A DNA stretch of 64,000 bases from Arachnopeziza araneosa. Lineage: Eukaryota; Ascomycota; Leotiomycetes; Helotiales; Arachnopezizaceae. The stretch is from the NCBI GenBank assembly GCA_003988855.1, contig QYAI01000001.1, forward strand, positions 1 through 64,000, in the 5' to 3' direction. Positions 33,955 through 46,300 of the stretch are shown piece after piece (within the stretch, counting starts at the first letter, position 1; each line of letters opens with the position of its first letter). The notes below the pieces were generated by a model. The model made no database searches. It was given only the letters and a program-made list of their open reading frames with translations, and was not told where the DNA came from. Made by a program: the position numbers and the translations under genes.

Positions 33955-36096
33955 TTTGGTTCGCAGTGGTTGACTAGATCTTGATTTGTCTGTCATTCGC
34001 GTTGTTGTTATGATTTGAAACTCAACGCCAGATGGGTTCAGATAATGAGAACAAACCAAGACGCGCTGACCGATAAGCAATCATGCGGCCGCGCCTTATC
34101 GGTGGCCTTAATTCATCTATAAGGAGAGATAAGTCTTATGTAGATACCGAAGTACCTATATGCCAAGAACAGTTATCTAAAGTTGGGTCAGAGAATAGAA
34201 ACCCATGGATCTCCAGTTACTTCTCATTGGAAGAGACTAAGAATGCAAATCCTCAGATACTCATAGTGGATTATCAACTTGTGCTTGTTGTGTTGAAACG
34301 CATGAGCAATATTACTCCATCAGATGATCACTGTAGGATTCACATTTTATTTCCATTCGAGACATCATAGTCATGAAGATAGTACTAAACGAGGTCTTAT
34401 GAGTACCATGGTGGCATATTCATGTAAAATATTCCATTTCAGAAGGACAGTCGCGGTGAAACAACATGACAATCTTATAGAGGCACGAGCCCAACTAACT
34501 ACGAACCACTTAATTCACCTTTAGGGAAAGCTCCAGGCCTAGTTAAGACTCGCCTTCTTTTAGCTCCTTGACATTCTTAAACTTCTGCCTTGATCTCTCT
34601 ATCCTGCTTCGCAATGTAAGCCCACCCAACGAGTATAAATTCCCAATGCAGAAACTTGAGCAGTTCAAGATCCCTTTGTTCTTGTTAGAGATAAGCTAGA
34701 GAGAATCTGGGGGGGCTCCCTTTCCCTCTTTGGCATTTTCAGCTGCGATTTCAGACTACCATTGAGGCTTTGCAACATTAGCTCTTGACTCGAAATTTGA
34801 GTCTGAAAAGACTTGACATGAACAAATTTTGATGCTTCTTCTCAAACGCATTGATTGGAACATCTTGGCTCGTTTTCAATTCCTTCTTATCCCAATAATA
34901 TCCTGTAAATCTGCTAAAAATGACAATGCATCTGCTTTTCTGAAAGAAGCAGTCTCATTTTCAAGGTCTGCCCAGGTTTGTCTCCCTTTTAGGTTTGCTT
35001 CGCAGCACAAGGTATAAATCATGGAAGCGATCCGACGAGCAGCTTAATGCATCTGCAGAAGAGTAGGAATCATATAGTTCAGTATGGTCAAAGCAGCTTT
35101 CCAGCACGGAATCGAGTCGGTGGTGAACAAGGCAAAAGTTCCAAGCTTTAAAACGCAGGTTGGTTGCATGTCGGGGTCTCGATCCATGTGCACGGCTTTT
35201 GTAGAGTTTACATTCGATTCCGCTGGCTTTTTTTGACTTTGCTCGCCTTGAATTTGATTTGCATCGCCATTGCATAAATTTTTTGAGGACGGCGGGGTTG
35301 GCCGTAACAGCCCCATCGAAGTCATCTAGAGGAGGCGGAGATAACTATGAACTAGTCAGATGGGCCATTGGTTGATATGAGACCAAGATGCTCTTGCCTT
35401 TAAAACCTATCACGTAGTTTGCGAGTCGTTGTCGTTGTTCTACTTGTTGCTGTCGTTGTTTTTCATTGATGGAGCAAGTGCTATGGCCCGACAACAAGGA
35501 CCCTGCCATCACAGTCGAGGCAACGAGTAGAGGCCACGAGTAGAGGCAACGACTCTCATTCAGTCAAGACAAAGAAGACTCTCCACAGATATATCAGAGT
35601 TCTTATTCATTCAATGTCGATAACAAATACGATAACCTCTTTTAAAGCTATGGAACACATTCACATCCAATTTTCCCTTGTTGAGGAAGGCATACTCTTC
35701 TGTGGTGGTAATGGTAGTAATTTTATCATGTCACTTCTATTAATGCACGAGTCTTTAAATAAATGGTTTCGTGTTTGACTTCAGATACTCGCTTTACACG
35801 GGAGATTGATAACCTGAAATAGAGTGCATAGAGTGCTCTATTTGTGCAGCCTCAGTGAAGGGAATCAATCATTGCTACTCCGGGTTAGAATTAAGGCTGC
35901 TCATGTGAGTTATGCCATTTGTAAAGCCTAAAGAAGTCATTTGTTAAGGAGATAAAAAGACCATGAGCCGTCATTGATAATAAGCTTTAGCAACCTGTTC
36001 GATAGCAATTGCTTGCCTTATCCCCTTTCACATGGGACAATTAGAGGTTGATGTTGAAAGGAATTTTATTTTCTCCGTAGCAAAAGCACGTTGGTG
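33955..36096. other. Gene-poor region
   Basis: No gene is supported. A weak minus-strand frame at 35044-35325 (about 93 codons) has no recognised domain. A short direct repeat of GAGGCAACGAGTA type occurs near 35518-35550. The sequence may hold further decayed accessory genes that I cannot identify. Confidence 0.4.
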
Positions 36097-36800
36097 CTAG
36101 CTAACTGAGACTTCTGGGTCAAGAGTACGAGGCCAGAACGCCGTATTGTAGTCTTGCACCCTCCAATGATCCAATTGATTAGGAAGTACCTTCTCAGCGT
36201 CCAGCAGTTCCGCGAACTTCTTGAAGGATGCTGCAGGGAGGCCATGGAAAAAGAGCGACTCCAAACCCGTAAATCGAACGAGGCCAGCGGCCAATGAAGT
36301 CAGATGGACAGTCTTTGAAAACAACTCGCAAGTGGATTTAATTCGCCATGACTCTTTGGGTAATTAATAATGACCAACCCAGGCACCGTTTGGCTCAAGC
36401 ATGAATACAGGTTTTTCTTCCTTGAGTCGCTGACTATTTTGATGGGAGTAAGCCATCTATCTCACCTCGATCATTACAACGGTAACTTCCGGACTCTTTT
36501 ATCTGATTTTTCCTCTTCTGATATATTTTAGGGGGATATAAGGATGGGTCGCAGACGAGAATATCTTTGTCTAAGTTGAAGTAGATTACTTGTTTGAATA
36601 CAGCTGTGTTTCGTAGAATAGGTTCGTAAAATTTGAGGCCAATCTTTCGAGCTTCTTGATTGACTTGAAGCATGGCTGGGATTCCTGAGGCTATAGTAGG
36701 CTTAGTTGCATCCGTGGTCGAGAAGCATGCTCTTTCCATATCATGCGTTGAATTTCGATGGGTAGCTCGGAAAATTAAGTAAACTGGTCGTTAATTACCT
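36097..36800 (-). pseudogene. Second decayed 2EXR-type gene fragment
   Basis: On the minus strand, FSELPIEIQRMIWKEHASRPR begins a 2EXR domain near 36774. After a frame change, IPAMLQVNQEARKIGLKFYEPI and QVIYFNLDKDILV follow, then after another break VHLTSLAAGLVRFTGLESLFFHG down to a stop at 36097. The order is right for the family but the frame shifts at least twice. It looks like a truncated relative of the gene at 32679-33954. Confidence 0.6.
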
Positions 36801-37309
36801 TGTCGTAAATCGGATTCCTCACACGTAGGACTGGAAACACAGACGTTGAGAAAATAATGTGCCATGGTTGTATCCTAATGATGAGTTGCAATGCAGTCTC
36901 TTAGATTTGGAAGGTGTGTGTGATTTCTCACGGCCGAAGCGACGCGACGCGGTTTATTCGCCCTTGTACAGATAACATCTTATCGAAGGCTAGAGAACAA
37001 AATTTGGTCTTGATAATTCACAGATCACGGAACAATAAGACACAACCTTCGTGCCTCATGATAAGGATATATTCCTCAATAAACCCTTCCAAACTCAACA
37101 ACACAACCGGGAGCAAAACTCGAGCAAGCCATTTATGATAAGATAGTGAGAATACAGCACCGAGATACGGCACTTTCAATTGATGTAAACAGGAAGCCAA
37201 GATCTTCAGAGTTCTCGAGCTTACCTGCAGAAAAAAATAAGTAAACAAATCAGGAAGATGCCCAATCGCTAAACATTTATGTGCAGTCATATATGGATTT
37301 TCAACGATG
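36801..37309. other. Short spacer
   Basis: No gene is recognised between the 2EXR relic and the TPR gene. Confidence 0.4.
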
Positions 37310-38995
37310 CTAAGAGACATCAAGCCGACAAAAGCAAGAAGCTTTGATAGGAATATCTGTACTAGCAGCGGCCGAGATCAACTGCTCCTCAATTTTCTGC
37401 GCCTCTACCAAATGTCCGAGTCTGAGTAGACACTCATGGTATCCTTTCAGAGCCCATACGTTGTTGGGATGACGAAGAGCTCGTGGTAGAGTGCTATCAA
37501 ATCCAAGATCGGCTCTATATACTCCTGCGGCCTCTTCAATGCATCCTTGCTCCAGCAAAAGAGCCCCATAAGCATGGCGAGTTGGTTGCATCCATCCCCA
37601 AGGCTCATCATATGGTAGTCCATCATCAAGGTCAATCGATTGCCTAAGGTGGGAAAAGGCAGTATTGAAATTCCCACGGCGGTATTCAAGTTCGCCGTCC
37701 AGCATAGAACCTGCGATGGCTAATATGTCGATACATTTATTGTTGAAAAGAGTTCTTGAAGCTGGAACACATTTCACAGCGTCTCGGAATTGACTCTGCT
37801 CCTTTTCTGCCTCTTCAAGGTTTCCAGTGGCAGCAAATGCAACGCCCTTTGCATAATGTATCATCGCAGTTGTCACACAATAAAGTTCTTGGTCCTTTGG
37901 AAGTACAAGATTGATGGCTTCCTGCCAGAGACCAAACCGAATCAAGACATGTACGTGTGTGCTGAGAAACCCTTCAAGCCAGTCGGCCATTGGTGGGGCT
38001 TCTACACGTAGCAAATCTTCTGGAATTGAAGCTTTCAGCTTCGCGACAGTCTTGAGGGCGATCTGTGATTCTCCTGCGAACATTGCACCGTAAATCAAGA
38101 AGTGGAAATTATGTGCTCTGTAGAGTGTGTAGAAGTTCATTGGGCCTGCTCTTACCACGAACTTCTCATCAGCATCAATAGCTCGTGAGTTCGACTCAAT
38201 GGCAGCGTGATAATCGCCACATAACATATCAATATGTGACGGCATATGATTGAGATGGCCAGAATCGGGAACAAGATGACGCAAGCGGTCAGCCGCAGTT
38301 TTCGCTGCCTCGGGCGTGCTCGACATCTCCATGAGATGGATATATAGATGCAGAAGGCCCGGGTGGGAAACCCCATCTTCTTGAGATAGTGCTCGATCTA
38401 GAATCCGCTTTGCTTCTAGAGTCCGCGAACTCGGCATTGGCTCCCCGCTCTTGAGGTCCCACAAGCTCCATGGTGTCAAATTCATCAGAGCATCTACGTA
38501 TAGAGTAGCGATATCAAGATCGTCTTTGAATTCCGAGTATACCGGTCCCATTGCATCAGAATACGATCTGTTCCATAGCGCACCATCGCCGGTGGATCGA
38601 TTTTCTGGATACCGCATCTGGATTGCGTCAATAAGAGCTCGTTCCACTGGAGATGCTGATTTGGCGGCAGCTTTGGCTTGCTTTGCTGCGTGATTGACTC
38701 TTTCCAGAGTGGACTCGAGTTCTTGCTCATCAAAGAACTCCCAGGGCTTGTTGTAGTTTGGTCCTAGAGCGTACGCAAGCCCCCAGAAGGCCATCGCACA
38801 TCCTGGATCGACATCGATAGCGTGTTGAAAGCATTTAGCAGCTTCTTCGTGGTTAAAAGCATAGCACCAGATAAGACCGCGGTCAAACCAGGCTTGGGCG
38901 TCCCCGTTGCTGGTACTCACAGACCGATGGAACTTCCCTAGGTTGTAATACTCTCCCACTGTTGGCGGGGCGAAATCTTGATTGTTACTGTTCAT
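37310..38995 (-). CDS. TPR-repeat protein of unknown function
   Basis: A single exon of 561 codons runs from ATG at 38995 with no intron, unlike most of its neighbours. Tetratricopeptide-type helix pairs are visible: AQAWFDRGLIWCYAFNHEEAAKCF with HAIDVDPGCAMAFWGLAYALG at residues 34-78. In the second half come AMIHYAKGVAFAATGNLEEAE, GELEYRRGNFNTAFSHLRQSI and YGALLLEQGCIEEAAGVYRAD. Conserved GHLNHMPSHIDMLCGDYHAAI near residue 250 marks a family spread through bacteria and filamentous fungi. The bacterial likeness and lack of introns could mean an old transfer, but I cannot show it. Probably cytosolic scaffold-type protein. Confidence 0.8.
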   Translation of the reverse strand: MNSNNQDFAPPTVGEYYNLGKFHRSVSTSNGDAQAWFDRGLIWCYAFNHEEAAKCFQHAIDVDPGCAMAFWGLAYALGPNYNKPWEFFDEQELESTLERVNHAAKQAKAAAKSASPVERALIDAIQMRYPENRSTGDGALWNRSYSDAMGPVYSEFKDDLDIATLYVDALMNLTPWSLWDLKSGEPMPSSRTLEAKRILDRALSQEDGVSHPGLLHLYIHLMEMSSTPEAAKTAADRLRHLVPDSGHLNHMPSHIDMLCGDYHAAIESNSRAIDADEKFVVRAGPMNFYTLYRAHNFHFLIYGAMFAGESQIALKTVAKLKASIPEDLLRVEAPPMADWLEGFLSTHVHVLIRFGLWQEAINLVLPKDQELYCVTTAMIHYAKGVAFAATGNLEEAEKEQSQFRDAVKCVPASRTLFNNKCIDILAIAGSMLDGELEYRRGNFNTAFSHLRQSIDLDDGLPYDEPWGWMQPTRHAYGALLLEQGCIEEAAGVYRADLGFDSTLPRALRHPNNVWALKGYHECLLRLGHLVEAQKIEEQLISAAASTDIPIKASCFCRLDVS

Positions 38996-39757
38996 CCTAC
39001 GAGATCAGAGCAACAGAACAGACTTTTTTGAGAATTTGAATCGTTGTCGTCAGCTACAGTCGCTTTTGTCATCAGACTTGGTGCTGGCGTAGGCTTAAAG
39101 ACAAGAATCGTCTGTGAAAGTTGGACCGCTGACGAGGAGAGTTTATACAATCACGTGATGTGCCTCTCTCCTCATCGTTGGGACAAATTGACCTTTACTC
39201 ACTTACTTTAAGTGGAAATTCTCCCAGGAAACGTTCTGAGGCATAAAGATAGTGAGATGTAATCAATTCGAGAAGAGGGGTAAATCATGTTATGAAAGAA
39301 CGTGCCAACGCGTGATAATCCGGTCCGCATGAATAAACAGAGGACTCCGAGTTGGAAACTTCTAGAGAAATAGCAATTTTTACACTAAAAATAATATAGG
39401 GTGGTATTTTTGTTCTCATTAGTAGAAGTATGTACCGAAAGCTCAAAGAATCCTTTCCGTCAGTGCTAATTACTCTAGTCTGGGAGTGTCTGCACGAACT
39501 TGATAGTTTCTATTATGCTATGGCTTGGTTCAAAGAATTTTGAAGAAGTGTTGTTAGACTTTCCGATTTGAATTGAAAGTCAAAATCAAAATCACGAGGC
39601 ACAGAAGAGGATGAAGTAGGTATGGAGGTACGTTTCATGTTACTTCTTCATTTTGTGCATCCGTGTCCGCAGCTCAGGATAATAAAGAAGCTACCTATAA
39701 GATAAACAAAATAAGGCAAAGAAGTCCAAAGTCTGTCACAACTCATCCATTGCCAGT
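38996..39757. other. Intergenic spacer
   Basis: No gene is recognised. It contains the TPR gene promoter, with TCACGTGATG near 39152, an E-box-like palindrome. Confidence 0.4.
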
Positions 39758-40480
39758 TCATTCCTCCTCGGCAACTTTTCCCTGTTCCCTTGCCTTCTTC
39801 TCCAGTCTCGCTTCCACATCCCTCGCTCTCGGATGAGGCGTATAAACAGTCCTGCTACTTGCTGCTCTCAAATCATGATAACTGGTACCAGCTTGTGAGG
39901 CATCAGTGGCAAAATCTTCTTCTTCTTGTTGTCGAACAACTGCGACAGCTTGCTCTTGTGCAGTTTTTCTTGGAACACCTCGAGGTGTATCAAAAGGAGA
40001 AATAGATCTCAGTCGGTTCCTTCCGGCAGCTGTTGATAGTGGTTTCAATTGAAAACTGCCTCTTTTTGACTGAGGAGGATGAGCAACAGTTGGTGGAAAT
40101 CTGATTCTCCCATGATTTATTGGCTTCTCCGCGTCCCGATTCATTTCTCCTGACGCAGGAGCTGAGAGATCCATTCCAGCCGTCCTCTTCTTGTAAATCC
40201 TGCGCTTCTTCCTCTTGCTTTTCGTTCGTCCTTCCAAGGTCCATTCCTCTCTTACTTCTTGCATTCTCTTACCAAGGATGAGAAGCAAGCAAAATAGGAC
40301 TCCAACGCTGATTAAAAGTAGCCCACAGACGATACCCAAAGCAATAATGCCACCTGAAGATGGGGTATTGAATCTCTTAGCTTTATCGGATAATGTGGAT
40401 GATGGTGTTGTTGTAGGGGAAGCTGTGGATGGATATTGAATGAAACTATATGTGGCGGCCATGGCTGTGTTGAGATACAT
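39758..40480 (-). CDS. Single-pass membrane protein with basic cytoplasmic tail
   Basis: One exon of 240 codons from ATG at 40480. A short Ser/Thr/Pro-rich N-terminal part precedes one clear transmembrane helix (GIIALGIVCGLLLISVGVLFCLLLIL, about residues 44-69). Then comes a strongly basic stretch (RTKSKRKKRRIYKKRTAG), which by the positive-inside rule faces the cytosol. The tail is polar and low complexity, with a charged C-terminal helix. No family is recognised. The layout recalls small fungal wall-stress or SKG6-like proteins, but that is only a resemblance. Confidence 0.6.
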   Translation of the reverse strand: MYLNTAMAATYSFIQYPSTASPTTTPSSTLSDKAKRFNTPSSGGIIALGIVCGLLLISVGVLFCLLLILGKRMQEVREEWTLEGRTKSKRKKRRIYKKRTAGMDLSAPASGEMNRDAEKPINHGRIRFPPTVAHPPQSKRGSFQLKPLSTAAGRNRLRSISPFDTPRGVPRKTAQEQAVAVVRQQEEEDFATDASQAGTSYHDLRAASSRTVYTPHPRARDVEARLEKKAREQGKVAEEE

Positions 40481-40960
40481 TGTAGATTTCTCGGTGGTAA
40501 AATTTGAATCAGGAGTTTACTTTATGCTATACCTGGATCCGAAAATACATTGCAAATAGTTTAGCGGCTTTTAACAGTTGATAATTACTCTTTACTTGTT
40601 TTCAAAAAACTATTACCACTTGGGCCTTCTCAAACTTTCGAAATTGTTTGGGCCTTATAATATGACTCCGTATTTGCTGGCTATCCAAATTTGCCAGCAT
40701 ATTCAACCTTAATTTGTTTGTTCCCAGCAAGGCAAATGCACTTTCCCGGAAACAAAAACGCCACACTTGAGTATCACCGTTACATCTAGAGATCATTTGA
40801 ATTATCAAATTGATTGCACGAAATGAATCAAGGCATTGTTCTTACCAATAGAACCAAGTAAAAGTTTCAACGGCCACCCCGCAGCCTAGCAATAACCTCC
40901 GAGAATCAATCTAGTCATTTCTTCAGCACTAGATTCTTATTATTTTTCGAGAGTCGTTCT
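40481..40960. other. Intergenic spacer
   Basis: Nothing recognised; it contains the promoter of the small membrane-protein gene and the 3' flank of the next gene. Confidence 0.4.
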
Positions 40961-42825
40961 TTAACCTATATTCATGCTTCGTCCTCGAGCTCTGACATCT
41001 TGTCTCGTTGACCGTCTCCTTGATGGCTCTGGCTCTCGTGCCCGAGCAGAATCGCTCCGCCGAATCCGTTGGTCTGAATCAGCCACTCTACCAAGACTGT
41101 CAATTCCCCCTCGCTCATGCTCGCGAGGACGATCGTATGGCGATTTATATCGCGAGTATCCCATATCTGCTGAGTTTGAACGCTGGTGCATCGGCAGATG
41201 AGAGTGAGGTGTTCGAGCTTCGTCGTTGCTGCGAGAGAGTCGGCCCCGGTCACGGCTGTGGTCATGCGAGGAGCGTTTGCGGTGATTTCTCTTAAAAAAG
41301 TGGTTTGCTAACCTGGCGTTGTGTTAATAATGGCCACCAATTCAGTGGCATGGAAGCTTACTTTTCTACTTGAGGTTTGTGCTTTTTATGATCAGGTAAG
41401 AAAGAATTCCATCCTCCTTTGGGTTCGGACAAGAGATGTACTGCTTCCAAAGCGAGTGGTAGAAGTGGTAGCCATCTTGAGGGGCCATCAGACTTTGATT
41501 CCGAGTTTGAATTTCTGCGCTTTGGTTTTGGTTTTTCGCTATCTGATCGTCTTCTTCGTGGTGGAGAGTAACTTTAAATTGTTAGTCATTGCTCACAGAT
41601 ATTCTGAGATTATGTCCTGCCTTCTAGGTCGTGCTCTGTCATGTCTTTCTCTTGAAAGCTCTCGATCTTGCCCACCTTGACCTCTTCCGTCATCGTTTCT
41701 TCTTTCATCATCTTGAAAATTCTTGGGCGCTGGCTCAGTTCTTCTTCTATCCTGTTTTGAATCTCCAAGTCGAATGTTTCTCGGTGTCGGTTCGGTTCTG
41801 TAATGTCTATTTCGCTCTCTCATTTCAGGCTGCTTGGAAAGGTATTTTGAGGGACTTGCAAGTCTTGCTTTTCGCCGTCGTGGTGCAGCAGGTTCTGCTC
41901 CGGATCTCCTGCCGTTTTCCTTGGCCTCACTAATTCCAGCTCCAATGCCGACTCCACTAATCGCAGCAGCAATAGGAACCCCGCCGCTTCTCACACGAGT
42001 TTCGTGAGCTGAAGGCATTGGTCTTTCAGATAGCCTAACGGCGCCGGTTCTGGTCAGCGAGCTGCTGTCTCGTCTGATATGGCCTTTTGAAACAGAAGCT
42101 CCACCACTAAGGCGTCTACTTCTTGAAGTTCTCGAATGTTTTGAATATGTACTCGGAGCATGATCTGCACTGGAGGATGGATCTGAGTATCCCCCATCGC
42201 CACCGAGCGGTCTTCCACGCCTGCCTCCTTCAATATCCTCTCCGTTGCTCATTTCATTAGTTTTCCGTTGGCGTAGTAAGCCCCACCAAATGACTCCAAC
42301 AATGCCAAAGGCAGCAAATATAATCACCACCAATGTTCCAGCCTGTTCACCTTTAGTCCAACACTTCCACGCTGAGCAACTTATGCCATCCTGGCTGATT
42401 GATGTTTGACTTGGGATTGGATTTGCTAAGCAGACTGAGCTACTTGGAGCCTCGGTTTGGGATAAAGTTTGGCTGGTGGTCAAATCTGTAGTTGTCGAGG
42501 TCTGAGGACTTGCATCTGGAGGCGGTGGCAAATGTGATTGCACCACTGTTAAGACTTCTAGGAATGAACCCTGGGTGTCATAAATAGTTCCCACGTCTAT
42601 TGTCACAACCAGGTTAGGTATTTGAATCGGAATAACCTCGCCATTATTGGTAACAGTAGTGGTTGAATATGAAAGCGGAAGTGGTGTGCCAGCTGTTGAG
42701 GTATCCAAAGTGATTGTTGATACGGTTCCGCTCCATGTCACTGCTTCATACAACGTTGTTGTTTTTGTAGCCGACTCTGGTGTTACAGGTATATCTCGTG
42801 GCACAACAGCCATCAGTACGAACAT
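40961..42825 (-). CDS. Single-pass membrane protein with long Arg/Ser-rich tail
   Basis: Three exons (42825-41597, 41553-41362, 41288-40961) fit in phase and give about 582 residues. An outer Ser/Thr-rich part (about 1-160) is followed by one transmembrane helix (GTLVVIIFAAFGIVGVIWWGLL) and a long basic tail. The tail carries many R-S, R-R and S-R pairs (SKHSRTSRSRRLSGG, RRRRSDSEKPKPKRR and similar) to the end. The first exon alone would stop at 41593, but the two following exons continue the same composition, which supports splicing. The start could lie further upstream, since no signal peptide is visible. No family recognised. Confidence 0.55.
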
Positions 42826-43320
42826 CTGCGAGATGCTGTGCTCAATTATGACGTGTATGTGCGACAAAGAATGATCAATAGGGAAGCGTTGTAGAACAGG
42901 CACCTGGCATAGAGAAATTCGGGTTTTGATTGTTTGTTCTTCGAGAATGATCTAGATAATGTTGTCAGTGAATTATCAGGCAAATATGAGTTTTGCTAAT
43001 GACGAAATGTTGCAAACACGGTATGACTTTCACTTTCTTCTATAATTTGGACCCAGTATGACCATCATAGGCAGGATGAGGCACGAGACATGAGAGGTAC
43101 GAGAGACGCGAGACACGAGAGACACGAGAGGTACGAAGAGATATTTACAAAAGGAGAATGTCAATAACAACAATAAAGTGAATTTTCTCACTTTAGAAAA
43201 GATAAAGTCTCAAGAAAATATCGACATTCACATTCTCTACTTAACATCTCAAAGTCGAAGTTAAGCTTCGACAATGATATCCACTATCCAGCTCTCAAAG
43301 TCGAAACCGTGCATCAACAT
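42826..43320. other. Spacer with purine-rich short repeats
   Basis: Between 43079 and 43140 an imperfect GACACGAG-type repeat runs for about 60 bp. Otherwise nothing is recognised. Confidence 0.5.
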
Positions 43321-46300
43321 TCAAGTCGATGTTGCTGCGTTCGCTAATGCATGGCGCAGCATAGGATGTAATCGACTCTGAAACCGGTCACATACCGCCA
43401 AATTGTTTTTAATCTCATCAACTTTGAAAGCCCACTGATTTCGCATGGCTTGCAATCCTACATCATAAGTAGCTCCCTTCAGAGCTCTAGCGTGTTTATT
43501 GTAGAACTTGAGAACTACCTCAGCACAGGTGATGTATCTTAACGCAGTATAGAACCCTTTAGGGCGCGATGTTCCTCTGAGGGTGTTGTAGGAGAGGTCT
43601 TTCTGGAAAACGCTCAGTGCAAGGAGACCTTCAACTGCAAGGTCTTGAATAACTAGCCATGAGGATATCTGCATTCGGAGATTTTGGACCTCGGCCTCCG
43701 GATCAAAACTCAGCTCTAAAGCTGCATCTCCCCACAATCTCAATTCTTGTGCTTTATCCACAAACAGGTTTTGGTCTTCTTGGATGAATAGAGCTTGCTC
43801 TAGGCGGAAGAGTATTTTCAGTTTCTCAGAAAGAAAAGTGGCGGGTTCATAACCCCGGTAGATGGACGGTGGTTCCATCTGAGATATTGGATTGCCGGTT
43901 AATCGACTGATGACAAAACAAGCATAGAGTGCTGAATAGCTAAAATTGTTTATTTGCCATCTGACAAAAGATTCTCGTGTCGCTACTGGAGACAACTTTG
44001 GCCCTCCAGGGTTTATATTGCGTCCAATGATCTCAGCTGATTGTTCACGGATAGATTCATCATCATCGATAAGTCCATTGTAGAGGGCTTGGAGAGGAGC
44101 AAGTATAAACTCGCATGGATGGAGGCGGTTCATCGGAGATAAAGTAAGCAAACTGAAAAACGTTCCAATCGACTCAATAGAGGCTTGTCGGATATCAAAT
44201 TCCTTCTTTAATCAGCGGTTTCTCGTATAAGATTGACTATAAAACTTACTTGATCGCCTTCAGTACGTCTAATCAAGTCCAAACCCCAATATTGGAGCGC
44301 TAGGAGGTTGGTAACCTTATGTGCTTGCATATTCCAGTCTATCCAGTCTCTTGTGTCAAATGCAGAGACAATCAAATAGTACGGTCTGTATTTTATCAGT
44401 GCAATAAAATAGCTTGTGGAAGTATCCTGTGTATTGTCTACAATTTGCTGGGCCTTGTTTAACAATGACCAATAGCTGTAGAGCTGTTGAAGTGTTTTAG
44501 GTGGAAAATTGGTTAAAAAACTGCTAATTCGAACAGCTGTCAATCCTTTGCAATCATGTTCTTCGAGCATTTCTGCCCAGCTGAGGTAGAGAGATACAGC
44601 ATTTTTAAACGAAGAAGGTGTGAAAAGTCGTTTCTCTAGCAGTGTAGCAAAACTGCCGAGGGCATGGGTTAGTAATCCACCATGAGGAGACGCAAAACAG
44701 TGCTCTAAGATGTTGTTCAAGATATTTAAATCAATTGTCGAAAGGTAAACCGCATTTTTAACACATGCAAGAATATATGCAGCATGCTGCGGCCATGAAA
44801 GCTCATTCGTTCGGTCCATAAATCTGGAAAGAACATCTTTTGAATCTCGAACATAGCCGCATTCCGAAATAAATTGACTTAATCGGTCGGGACGATAAAC
44901 GAATTTCCGAAGCGAAAACACCTTCAAAAGCAGGGTATTTTGCAGGTCAATGTCCAGATAGTTTTTATTGAATGACTGGTTTAGTTGTCGTATTTGGTAA
45001 GAGATCTGTCGCAGGGAACCTGGAAATATATTAGCAAAGCTCGAGCGAGGATATGCAGAAGTGTATCTAACCGTCATGGGTAGTGTCAGAAACACCTTCA
45101 GTTATTCGATCTTCTACCATGTACTTAACCGTTAAGAAAATTCCATGAGCCTCATTGACATCAAATGACTGGCTTTCTAAAACAGCTAATGTGGATTCGG
45201 AAACTGGTTGTCGTCTTGTGATAGTTGCTAAGGTTTGGGCCGCTTGGTCGCGGATGCTCCAGGATCTATTACCAAGAAGCTTTCGAATCAGCACATAAAC
45301 CTCATCTTGAAACTCTGTGGGTGGACCAGCCCGACGAATAACTCCAAGGGCAGGAAGAATCATATGTATTTGTTGCCCTAGGTCAAGAGTATGTTGTCTT
45401 ACGCCGCACTCTGTGAGAAGAGCGATAAGAACAGAAGTGAGGGACGAATACTTGTCGTACTGAATCTTTGGAGATTCGCCGTCCCATTTTGAATCGTTGC
45501 TACTAGTTCCGATGAGAGCATCGATAATACTGCGGAGAAGCAGCAACCCAGAGTTAATTATAGGCCATCTAATGGAATAATGTTAACTCCTACAACCATG
45601 ACTTGTGAATATACTTACATTTGAGATCTTAGACACTGTCCAACTACAATAAAGCAATCAGATATGTATTCCGTCGCCCTTAGACTTGTTGTAGAGCTCT
45701 TGAAGATTTCCCTCAGGCTGTTTATAGCGTGTACTTGCGGATACTGTTGCGTATCTACTTTTTGTATAACCGCAGGTATTTCTGCCCGATCGATTAAGTC
45801 TTTCATAGCCCGCTTGAAGTCTTGTTCTGAAAAGGCTGCCATGATTGCTGTAATCAAAACAGGAATTCCTGCCGAGCGCCGCGTTGTGGATACCTGGGAT
45901 TCTATGCAATCCAAAACACCCTGTAACCTGTGAGCCAATAACGGACGGAAAATATTCGGCGACTTACTTTGTACCAAAGCTCGAGAGGTCCACTACAACA
46001 GGAGTTGTCGAGTTGAACAGGACTCACAGCCAGTTTACAGCAAGCTGAAAAGGTCAAAGCGACTGTAGAAAACGCACCTCGATGTCGTAGGGTAGAGAGT
46101 TGCTCAAAGGATAAATCTCCAATCTGGGTAAAGAGTTTCGTTGAAAGAGGACTGTTCCGACGTGATGGATCGAGACTAGAACTGATTGCGATTGTTCGGA
46201 GAAGGTTGCTAGAAAATTAGTATTCAGCAAACGCAAGTGCGAGATTTCGTACCTGGACTCATGTACAGCTCTGAAGCTATAACTTAAGACGTCTTTCGTG

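Noticed and set aside
35044..35325. Minus-strand frame of 93 codons, considered as a gene
   Set aside because: Has an ATG and plausible composition, but no domain, no splice partners and sits in decayed DNA; too weak to call.
43079..43140. Considered as a CRISPR-like or satellite array
   Set aside because: Units are imperfect, with no spacers; a short purine-rich microsatellite in a eukaryotic genome.
45664..45933. Plus-strand frame of 89 codons
   Set aside because: Lies opposite conserved TRM732 exons and has no features of its own.
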